From NCBI GenBank assembly GCA_027858325.1, contig JAQICU010000138.1:1-6317 (forward strand): a stretch of 6,317 bases of DNA, read 5' to 3'. Position 1 is the stretch's first letter, and every line of letters starts with the position of its first letter. Shown here in pieces: positions 1-6,317 of this stretch. Source of the DNA: Candidatus Cloacimonadota bacterium. GTDB lineage: Bacteria > Cloacimonadota > Cloacimonadia > Cloacimonadales > TCS61. Both the position numbers and the translations under genes were made by a program. Under the pieces are notes generated by a model. That model was not told the origin of the DNA and made no database searches. It saw only the letters and a program-made list of their open reading frames with translations.

Positions 1-1
1 G

Positions 2-3000
2 GTATATAAATTGTATCTTAAATTAATTACTGAACCAAAAAAGAAAAAAGAAATTCTTCTCAATTTAGGAAAAGCAAATAGAGTGCTTGGAAAATTGGAT
101 ATCGCTGCTGAACATTTCCGAGAAGCTCTTAAACTTGCTGTTGAAAACTTACTGCCCTTAGGTAAAGTTGTTTATAGCCTTGCAGAGGCTCTGTATACCA
201 TGAATTCTTCAGCTTTTGCATTAGAATTGTTAAAAAAATATTCTTCAGATTCTGATGATATTGAACTAAACTTGAAAACTAGTTTACTGAAAGCGGAAAT
301 CCTACTGGATTTAGAAAAAATGGATGAGGTTATGCAATTGGCAGAAATATCTCTGCAAATATCAGATCAGATCAAAGATGCCAATATTCGTTTCAAAATT
401 AAAGCTGATTTTAGAAAACAAAAAGGAAAGATTGCGTATTATACCGATGATTGGAAAAGGGCAGAAAATGAATTTAATGAAGCTGAAACGCTTTATTCTA
501 AAATTAATAATATCGAAGGATTAGCAGCAATTTACAATAATCTGGGTGTACTGGCAATGTTCCAAGGTGAGATGCAAAATGCTGAAAAACTTTACCAGAA
601 AAGCTTAAAATTTGAAAAAGAAAGGTATAATTTAAGTGGAATTTCGGCCTCCCGATGTAATCTTGGTAGTTTGTATGAGGACAGGGGAGATTACAAAAAA
701 TCTATTAATTCTCTTAAGGAAGCTTTGGAAATACAAAAATTACTGAACGACAAATTCAAAACTATCAGCATCTATATCAATATTGGCGTTTCTTATATGA
801 ATAATGGAAAATACGAGAAAGCAGAAGAAGCATTTAATAATTCATTAGGGATTGCAGTAGAATTCAATATGTATAAAAATGTGATCTCGGTATTAAATAA
901 TCTAGGTGCGCTTTTCTTTAAATCGGGCAATTTCCGAAAGGCGATTGAGTATTATGAACAAGCGGAAAAAAAATCTAAAGATTCCAATTTTTCAGAAGGA
1001 TTAATAAAATCTTATATTAATTTGGGTGAACTTTTTGAGAAACGTGGAGAATTTAATCTGGCATATGAATATTATTCAAAAAGTTTAGAGCTTTTACCTG
1101 GCATTACTGATGAATCTATGAAAGCAGAACTTTATGGTAACCTGGGAAGTGTTTTAACTTCTCTTCATAAGTTCAAGGAAGCCTATGCATATTTGGTAGA
1201 AAGTTACGATTATTTTAAAAGCTTAAATGCAAAAGATAAAATAATCGAGGGAGCTTTAAACCAGGCTTCTTATTTTATTGAAACCAGGAACTATGAAAGT
1301 GCACATTACTATTTAGATTCTGCTCAAAAACTTGCTGAAGAGATCGAAAATGATTATTATTTAGGAAAATGTTTCTATCTTCGTTCATTACTGGAAAAAG
1401 ATGATAGAAAAAAAGCATTAGATTTACTGAGAGATGCTATTGAGTATTTTGTAAAATCAAATAGCAATATTGAGCTTGCTAAAGCTAATTATGATTTTGC
1501 CTCTCTACTTTTGGAAGAAGAAGAATGGGAGCAGGCATTACAGATATTGAATGATAACATCAAATTGATAAAAGGTTTAGGCGCAATAAAGATTCTGGAA
1601 CGAAATGAAATTCTGATTAAGAAAGTTACTAAAAAATATTCTGCTGAACTTAAAGAATCCAAAGTTCAGGAAACACTTCTAAATCAGTTCTATGAGATAA
1701 CTCAGGAACTTAATGATATTACTAATTTTGATTTATTAATCGAAACGGCTTTGGATAAATTAGTAGATTTAGCAGATGCAGAAGGAGGAATATTTACACT
1801 TTATAATAATAAAATGGTGAAGGACTCCTGGGAGTATGTTATCTTGAAAGGAATTTCTGGAGGAGATGATGATCTTCCAAAGCTCATGGAATTGATTGAT
1901 GAAACCTACAAAAAGGGATCGAACCAGAATTATAAACAACCACATTTTGCACCAGAATATAATAACATAATTTTCTTTCCACTTATAGTTAGAAATGATA
2001 AAAAGGGTATAGTTTGTCTTTTTACTAAACATGGATCACATTATTTCACCGAAAGGATGGTTAATCTGATAAGTGCACTTTGTAATCAGATTGTTGTAAT
2101 TGTAGAAAATATTTCATTTGAAAATTTACAAAAATCTCATGAAAGTATTCGAGAGGAATTAGCTTCTTCCAGTACTTTTGCAAATATTATTGGAAAAAGT
2201 AAGAAAATCCAAGAAATATTTCGCATGATCGAAAAGATAAAAAACACTCCAACTTCAGTTCTTGTAGAAGGACCAAGTGGAACAGGAAAGGAGCTTATTG
2301 CAAGAGCTATTCATTACAATAGCAATAGGCGTAATAAACAATTTGTAGCACAATATTGTGGTGCCTTACCGGAAACTTTATTGGAAAGTGAATTATTCGG
2401 GCACGTAAAAGGATCTTTTACTGGTGCAACACATGATAAGAAAGGTCTTTTTGAAGTAGCAGATGGTGGAACGTTCTTCTTGGATGAGATCGCAGACATA
2501 AGTCTTTCTACTCAAGTGAAACTTCTCAGATTTCTACAAGGGGGAGAGATCAAAAGGGTTGGTTCTACTCAGACGCATAATGTGGATGTACGAGTGATCT
2601 GCGCTACGAACGTTTCGCTAAAAGATAGAGTTGATAGTGGTGAATTCAGATTAGATTTATTCTACAGACTGAACGTAATCAAAATTGATGTTCCTTCTCT
2701 TCAGGATAGAAAATCCGATATTCCACTTTTAGCTGTTCACTTCTTAGATAAATACTGTCAGAAGATCAATAAAAAAGTTAATGGTATTACTGAAGAAGCT
2801 ATGAAATATCTCATGAATTATAGTTGGCCAGGAAATATCAGACAGCTAGAAAATGAAATTGAAAGGGCTATCACGCTTTCGGAAATAGATTCTTCGATTA
2901 AAGCTTCCGACCTTTCCGAAGAGATTTTCCATTATAAACAGCATACGGAAACAGTACAATTATTAGAAAACAGATCAATGAAAGACGCAGTAGAAAAATT

Positions 3001-3127
3001 GGAAAAAGAAATGATTTTACAAGCTCTTGATGAGTATGAAGATAATCAGACTAAAGCTGCAAAAGCACTTAGTTTGAGCAGGCAGGGGCTAATTAAGAAA
3101 ATGCAGCGTTTTGGGATAAGAAAGTAA
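2..3127 (+). CDS. Sigma-54-dependent transcriptional activator with TPR solenoid and GAF sensor domain, 5'-partial
   Basis: Enhancer-binding protein expected to use ATP hydrolysis to open promoters held by sigma-54 RNA polymerase. Residues are numbered from the TTG at 11. TPR-like helical repeats fill about 1-540. A GAF-type sensor domain follows at about 556-700, with a short helical linker to about 720. The AAA+ domain spans about 724-950: Walker A GPSGTGK (754-760), sigma-54-contact loop GSFTGA (801-806), Walker B FFLDE (D825, E826), sensor I ATN (865-867), arginine-finger candidates R880 and R886, and sensor II WPGNIRQLEN. A Fis-type helix-turn-helix ends the protein (about 990-1036). There is no receiver domain, so the TPR and GAF parts probably receive the signal, perhaps a protein partner and a small ligand; this is inferred. 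The TTG has no Shine-Dalgarno and the frame stays open to base 2, so the true start is probably upstream. Related architectures can carry an N-terminal Ser/Thr kinase, but none is visible here. The family assignment is secure; the target genes are unknown. Confidence 0.93.
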   Translation, partial: VYKLYLKLITEPKKKKEILLNLGKANRVLGKLDIAAEHFREALKLAVENLLPLGKVVYSLAEALYTMNSSAFALELLKKYSSDSDDIELNLKTSLLKAEILLDLEKMDEVMQLAEISLQISDQIKDANIRFKIKADFRKQKGKIAYYTDDWKRAENEFNEAETLYSKINNIEGLAAIYNNLGVLAMFQGEMQNAEKLYQKSLKFEKERYNLSGISASRCNLGSLYEDRGDYKKSINSLKEALEIQKLLNDKFKTISIYINIGVSYMNNGKYEKAEEAFNNSLGIAVEFNMYKNVISVLNNLGALFFKSGNFRKAIEYYEQAEKKSKDSNFSEGLIKSYINLGELFEKRGEFNLAYEYYSKSLELLPGITDESMKAELYGNLGSVLTSLHKFKEAYAYLVESYDYFKSLNAKDKIIEGALNQASYFIETRNYESAHYYLDSAQKLAEEIENDYYLGKCFYLRSLLEKDDRKKALDLLRDAIEYFVKSNSNIELAKANYDFASLLLEEEEWEQALQILNDNIKLIKGLGAIKILERNEILIKKVTKKYSAELKESKVQETLLNQFYEITQELNDITNFDLLIETALDKLVDLADAEGGIFTLYNNKMVKDSWEYVILKGISGGDDDLPKLMELIDETYKKGSNQNYKQPHFAPEYNNIIFFPLIVRNDKKGIVCLFTKHGSHYFTERMVNLISALCNQIVVIVENISFENLQKSHESIREELASSSTFANIIGKSKKIQEIFRMIEKIKNTPTSVLVEGPSGTGKELIARAIHYNSNRRNKQFVAQYCGALPETLLESELFGHVKGSFTGATHDKKGLFEVADGGTFFLDEIADISLSTQVKLLRFLQGGEIKRVGSTQTHNVDVRVICATNVSLKDRVDSGEFRLDLFYRLNVIKIDVPSLQDRKSDIPLLAVHFLDKYCQKINKKVNGITEEAMKYLMNYSWPGNIRQLENEIERAITLSEIDSSIKASDLSEEIFHYKQHTETVQLLENRSMKDAVEKLEKEMILQALDEYEDNQTKAAKALSLSRQGLIKKMQRFGIRK
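407..1366 (+). repeat. Eight tandem 40-residue TPR units (120-bp coding period)
   Basis: Within the activator gene the TPR motifs fall in strict register. The glycine (or small residue) of the helix-A motif NLG recurs at residues 139, 179, 219, 259, 299, 339, 379 and 419, exactly 40 residues apart. Six of these read NLG or NIG, each followed by a hydrophobic helix, a short turn such as GDY, GKY, GNF or GEF, and an A-x-x-x-Y/F helix B. Classical TPRs are 34 residues; the 40-residue form with a longer inter-repeat turn is typical of LGN/Pins-like solenoids, which bind peptides. The DNA copies have diverged, so this is a protein-level repeat and not a recent duplication. More degenerate TPR-like helices flank it on both sides (about residues 15-130 and 453-530). 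Confidence 0.85.
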
Positions 3128-3158
3128 CTTTTTCCCATTTATATTAACAAATATTATT

Positions 3159-3165
3159 AGGATGG
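3159..3165 (+). promoter_or_regulatory. Ribosome binding site of the exonuclease-DinG gene
   Basis: The sequence AGGATGG lies just upstream of the ATG at 3169, with AGGA ending six bases before it. It supports that ATG as the start. The overlapping ATG at 3162 is in another frame. The gap after the upstream stop is only 41 bp and shows no hairpin with a T-run, so read-through transcription from the activator gene is plausible. Confidence 0.6.
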
Positions 3166-3168
3166 TTC

Positions 3169-5988
3169 ATGAAAGATCAATTTAGCTTTATTGCACTTGA
3201 TATTGAAACTACAGGCTTTGACTTTGTCGAAAATGAAATAATTGAAATCGGAGCAGTCCGCTTTGAAAAGGGTAAAGAAAAAGATCGTTTTTCAATTTTT
3301 GTGAAACCAAAAAAACCTGTACCAAAATTTATAAAACGACTTACAAATATTACGGATGAACAATTGGTATCGGGAGAGAATCTAACAGATGCGCTGACAT
3401 CTCTTATTGAATTTCTTAAAGATGATATTGTGGTTTGTCATAACACATCTTTTGATATTGGATTTTTGAACACAAAATTCAAAGAAAAAGGATTACCTAA
3501 AATTTTCAATCAAACCCTGGATACACTTGATCTGAGCAGAATTTATTTACCATTTATTCTTAATCACAAATTGGGTACAGTAGCTGAATATTTTAAGATC
3601 GATCTCTCAAATGCCCACCGTGCAATATTTGATGCCCAGGCTACAGGCAAAATTCTCCTAAAGCTTATTGATTTTATCCTGAAAAATATTCCCATGAGGG
3701 TTAATCACAGGATATTTGAAGTATCCAATATTAAATCGAATAACATTGGTTTATCACGGTTTTTGGATAAAATTGTAGAGCATCAAAAAAAGACAGCTCT
3801 TCTCACAAAACAGAAATCCGGTATTGATTTCCATAATCGAAATTATATTAAACACAAACCCGGGAAAGTAGAAGATCTTTCAATTTACACTGTTTTTTGT
3901 GTGGATGGAGTTTTTAGTAAGCACTTTGATAAATATGAGCTGCGCGAAGGTCAGATCGATATGTCAAAGGCAGTTCTGGATAATTTTGAAAAAAAAGAAT
4001 TTCTACTGGTTGAAGCGGGAACGGGTGTTGGAAAATCTCTGGCTTATCTGATCCCTTCTATTAAATACACCAATTATGAAAATAAGAAAGTGATTATTTC
4101 TACAAATACAAAAAATCTTCAGGAACAACTTTTTTACAAAGATCTACCAATTGTTAAAGATTGTGTTAATATTCCATTCAAAGCAACTCTTCTTAAAGGA
4201 CGAGGAAATTACATTTGTGAAAAGAGATGGCTGGAAACTGCTTTGGATTTGGATAAGATCATCTCCACAGAGGAGGTAAGCTCATATATGAATTTGATCG
4301 TTTGGAAGGAGTTTACCAAAACTGGAGATATTTCGGAGAACAGTTCGTTTAATGCGAATAGAGATAAAAGAGTTTGGAAAAAAGTATCATCCGATAGTTT
4401 CCTTTGCCGGAAGAAGAGATGTCCACATTTTAAAAGTTGTTTTTTGATGGATATTCGAGTCACAGCAGAAGAATCAAATCTTGTGATCATAAACCATCAC
4501 CTTCTTCTAGCTAATATGCAAAGTGAAAATGCAGTCCTGGGTGAGTTTGATAATCTAATTATTGATGAAGCTCATAACTTACCGCATCTTGCTCCTGCCG
4601 AACTTGGTATAAGTCTTTCCTATCCTGATTTCAATAACTTCTTCCATCAACTTCATTCAGTTTATAACAAATATCAAAGTGGAATTTTGGTTAGGTTACG
4701 AACAGATTCTATAAAAAGTGATTTCCCCTCTAAGAAGGAATTGCTTTTAAGGATTGAAGAAACAGAAAAATTAATTGATGATAAAAAAGAAATTTTTGCT
4801 GAGTTCTTTAAAAAAATTGGTAATGTAGTTACTGAAAAAGGCAGTTATGGAAAATTGCGGATCACAAATATGGAAGATCATGCCTTTCTTACTGAAGATC
4901 TTGATAAGATCATAATTTTCTGGCAGGAATTTTCACGAAGCTTTATGAAAGTAAAAAATATTTTTGGCGATGTAAATAAACAACGTTTTATTCAATACGA
5001 TAAACATAAAGAAGCTTTAGATAGCATTATGAATGTGATCTCAGAATATCATAATACGCTTTCTGCAATTTATAATCCAGAATTAAAAGATTTTGCTTTC
5101 TGGATGGAGTCATTTCAAACCAACGATAAAAAATATCCTTCCGGCGTTTTGGTTTATTGTCCGTTGAATGTAGATCAGATCTTCAATGATAAATTATATT
5201 CAACAGTGGATTCAGTTATTTTTACATCTGCGACGATTGCAATCCGGGATAATTTCAAGTACTTTGCCAATCGAATGGGATTAAACCTTCTAGAAGAAGG
5301 GTATGTTCATGAGCTGGTTGTAAAATCTCCATTTGATTATCAGAAACAGACCATGGTATTGGTTGCCGGATTTCTTCCGGATCCTAAAGATAGATTTTTC
5401 TCTTCACAGAGTATTGAGATAATACGGAATGCTGTTGAAATCACAAAAGCTGGAACAATGGTACTTTATACGTCTTACAAAAATCTTAATGAAGCTTATG
5501 ATACTTTGAGTGAAGAGATGTACAGTAAAGACATTTTATTACTTACACAGGGTAAGGGCTTGGGACGCTCTGCAATGTTAAAGGAATTTCAGAAAAATAA
5601 GAATTCCGTTCTATTTGGAACTAATTCATTTTGGGAAGGGGTAGACGTACCTGGAGAATCTTTGCAATTACTGGTTTTATATAAATTACCTTTTATGGTT
5701 CCTTCCGAGCCTATCGTAGAAGCTTATCTGGAAAAGCTGGAAGCAGAAGGGAAGAACAGCTTCATGCACTACATGCTTCCTAATGCTTTATTAAAATATC
5801 GGCAGGGCTTTGGCAGACTTATCAGGCATAAAACTGACCGTGGAGTTGTTTTGGTGCTGGATAACAGAATATTCACAAAGAGATATGGTCAGTATTTTAA
5901 GGATACAATTCCAGCACGTACTTATATTCCACAAACTGATATTGAAATTTATGATCATCTGAGCAAATGGTTTAAAGAAAGGCTATGA
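3169..5988 (+). CDS. dinG: DinG-family ATP-dependent DNA helicase with N-terminal DEDDh 3'-5' exonuclease domain
   Basis: Cytoplasmic DNA-processing enzyme, 939 residues, close to the usual length of exonuclease-DinG fusions. Residues 1-170 form a DnaQ/PolC-epsilon-like exonuclease. Exo I is LDIETTG (D11, E13), Exo II HNTSFD (D96) and Exo III HRAIFD (H150, D155), so all DEDDh metal-binding and catalytic residues are present. A linker leads to an XPD/DinG-type SF2 helicase from about 255. It has Walker A EAGTGVGKS (K289), motif Ia STNTKNLQEQ, DEAH box (466-469), TSAT (686-689), motif V GTNSFWEGVDVPG and motif VI QGFGRLIR (879-886). Cysteines C350, C413, C418 and C424 sit where DinG and XPD hold a 4Fe-4S cluster; the C-x4-C-x5-C spacing matches E. 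coli DinG as recalled. DinG unwinds 5'-tailed duplexes, D-loops, R-loops and G-quadruplexes in repair and replication-transcription conflicts. The start is set by the Shine-Dalgarno and the Exo I position. Whether both activities work in this protein is inferred from the motifs. No LexA box was seen upstream. Confidence 0.95.
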   Translation: MKDQFSFIALDIETTGFDFVENEIIEIGAVRFEKGKEKDRFSIFVKPKKPVPKFIKRLTNITDEQLVSGENLTDALTSLIEFLKDDIVVCHNTSFDIGFLNTKFKEKGLPKIFNQTLDTLDLSRIYLPFILNHKLGTVAEYFKIDLSNAHRAIFDAQATGKILLKLIDFILKNIPMRVNHRIFEVSNIKSNNIGLSRFLDKIVEHQKKTALLTKQKSGIDFHNRNYIKHKPGKVEDLSIYTVFCVDGVFSKHFDKYELREGQIDMSKAVLDNFEKKEFLLVEAGTGVGKSLAYLIPSIKYTNYENKKVIISTNTKNLQEQLFYKDLPIVKDCVNIPFKATLLKGRGNYICEKRWLETALDLDKIISTEEVSSYMNLIVWKEFTKTGDISENSSFNANRDKRVWKKVSSDSFLCRKKRCPHFKSCFLMDIRVTAEESNLVIINHHLLLANMQSENAVLGEFDNLIIDEAHNLPHLAPAELGISLSYPDFNNFFHQLHSVYNKYQSGILVRLRTDSIKSDFPSKKELLLRIEETEKLIDDKKEIFAEFFKKIGNVVTEKGSYGKLRITNMEDHAFLTEDLDKIIIFWQEFSRSFMKVKNIFGDVNKQRFIQYDKHKEALDSIMNVISEYHNTLSAIYNPELKDFAFWMESFQTNDKKYPSGVLVYCPLNVDQIFNDKLYSTVDSVIFTSATIAIRDNFKYFANRMGLNLLEEGYVHELVVKSPFDYQKQTMVLVAGFLPDPKDRFFSSQSIEIIRNAVEITKAGTMVLYTSYKNLNEAYDTLSEEMYSKDILLLTQGKGLGRSAMLKEFQKNKNSVLFGTNSFWEGVDVPGESLQLLVLYKLPFMVPSEPIVEAYLEKLEAEGKNSFMHYMLPNALLKYRQGFGRLIRHKTDRGVVLVLDNRIFTKRYGQYFKDTIPARTYIPQTDIEIYDHLSKWFKERL

Positions 5989-6001
5989 CTGTTTTGTTAA
6001 G

Positions 6002-6027
6002 AAGATACATTTTGAAAAATGTATTTT
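6002..6027 (+). terminator. AT-rich hairpin after the helicase gene, possible weak terminator
   Basis: ATACATTTT (6005-6013) pairs with AAAATGTAT (6016-6024). AAG at 6002-6004 can extend the stem against TTT at 6025-6027 with one G-T wobble, giving up to 12 pairs around a very small loop (realistically 4 bases). It begins 14 bp after the dinG stop and runs into TTTT. Only one G-C pair is present, so stability is low. It also overlaps the apparent start of the decayed gene downstream. Termination is plausible by position but weak by composition. Confidence 0.3.
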
Positions 6028-6317
6028 AGTAATTATCTTGTAATTAATATTATCTCAGATACTCAGTACTGAAATTCTAGATATTAAAAAGCAAAAACAT
6101 ATAATGTAGACTTATCTTACGGAATTGCGAGTGGTGGATCGATAGGAATTGGAAAAATTCAATAATTCGAGAGATCAACCAAGGAAATTACTGCAAATAT
6201 TCACTACCTTATGAATTCCGATTATTTCATAACAGGAGTTTATGGTCAGGTAAATTCTTATAGAAATATACAGTGAGTAGGATTTTTCACTCTTTTTAGG
6301 GCAGGCGTAGATTATAC
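6012..6317 (+). pseudogene. Decayed signal-peptide and beta-barrel-like protein gene, 3'-partial
   Basis: The 329 bp after dinG hold no intact gene, but coding-like pieces appear in order across three frames. TTG at 6012 starts (M)KNVF. After a frame change near 6026 the next frame reads LVIIL, a stop, then LILSQILSTEILDIKK, which together resemble a signal peptide and its cleavage region. After a second change near 6085-6095 the third frame reads KTYNVDLSYGIASGGSIGIG up to a TAA at 6163. It then resumes with NSDYFITGVYGQVNSYRN up to a TGA at 6274, and ends VGFFTLFRAGVDY at the window edge. Alternating hydrophobic/polar residues rich in Tyr, Gly and Asn are typical of outer-membrane beta-strands. 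The exact family is not recognised. At least two frame changes and three stops point to a pseudogene. Local sequence error is possible, but dinG is clean right up to its stop. Chance resemblance is the main alternative. Confidence 0.4.

Noticed and set aside
407..1366. The 120-bp period as a possible DNA-level tandem repeat
   Set aside because: The period exists in the protein, but the DNA copies are strongly diverged. It reflects the TPR fold and not a recent tandem duplication.
1769..2032. Minus-strand open frames at 1769-2032, 2314-2499 and 4209-4490, and a plus-strand frame at 324-524
   Set aside because: All lie wholly inside well-supported genes in another frame, have no recognisable domain or convincing Shine-Dalgarno, and are best explained as chance open frames.
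3128..3168. Possible -10-like TATATT and AT-rich tract upstream of dinG, and possible sigma-54 (-24/-12) site
   Set aside because: No matching -35 box was seen, and no GG-N10-GC spacing was found here or in 5989-6317. AT-rich DNA gives such -10 matches by chance.
3169..3700. The exonuclease domain as a separate DnaQ/PolC epsilon subunit
   Set aside because: The frame continues without a stop into a full DinG helicase, and the domain order and total length match known exonuclease-DinG fusions.
6063..6072. Perfect 10-bp palindrome TCAGTACTGA, a possible operator
   Set aside because: Several 10-bp palindromes are expected by chance in 6 kb, and there is no intact downstream gene or second copy to support a regulatory role.
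6271..6297. Hairpin AGTGA ... TCACT followed by five Ts, resembling a rho-independent terminator
   Set aside because: The stem has only 5 pairs around a 10-base loop, and it lies inside the run of beta-strand-like codons of the decayed gene. It is too weak to call.

Overview
The window is an AT-rich stretch (roughly one third G+C by eye) of what looks like a Gram-negative bacterial chromosome. It carries two large, complete-looking reading frames on the + strand, then a short non-coding or decayed tail. The lineage cannot be fixed from sequence alone. A sigma-54-dependent activator means an RpoN-type sigma factor is present. The exonuclease-fused DinG is best known from Firmicutes but also occurs in other phyla. 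The remnant at the 3' end resembles an outer-membrane protein. Together these suggest a low-GC, possibly uncultured diderm phylum (Cloacimonadota-like is one guess, held with low confidence).

Region 1 (2-3127): the 3' part of a very large signalling protein. At least 1041 codons are visible, and the frame is open through the left edge. The order is a long TPR solenoid, a GAF sensor domain, a sigma-54-interacting AAA+ ATPase and a Fis-type helix-turn-helix. All catalytic AAA+ motifs are present. The N-terminus probably lies outside the window.

Region 2 (3128-3168): a 41-bp gap with a usable Shine-Dalgarno but no convincing terminator or promoter, so the two genes could be co-transcribed.

Region 3 (3169-5988): an exonuclease-DinG fusion of 939 residues. 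It has a complete DEDDh 3'-5' exonuclease domain, then a full superfamily 2 XPD/DinG-type helicase that keeps all four cysteines expected to hold a 4Fe-4S cluster.

Region 4 (5989-6317): no intact gene. An AT-only-style hairpin lies just after the helicase stop. Across three frames there are pieces of what reads like a signal peptide followed by beta-barrel-like amphipathic strands, interrupted by stops and frame changes. The best interpretation is a decayed outer-membrane or secreted protein gene running off the right edge.

The two intact genes have no obvious functional link beyond adjacency: one is a sensor/transcription activator, the other a DNA-repair enzyme. No mobile element, CRISPR array, tRNA or rRNA was seen, and nothing in the window forms a clear new system. 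The more unusual points are the TPR-GAF-AAA+ architecture, the doubly intact exonuclease/Fe-S helicase, and the decayed gene.
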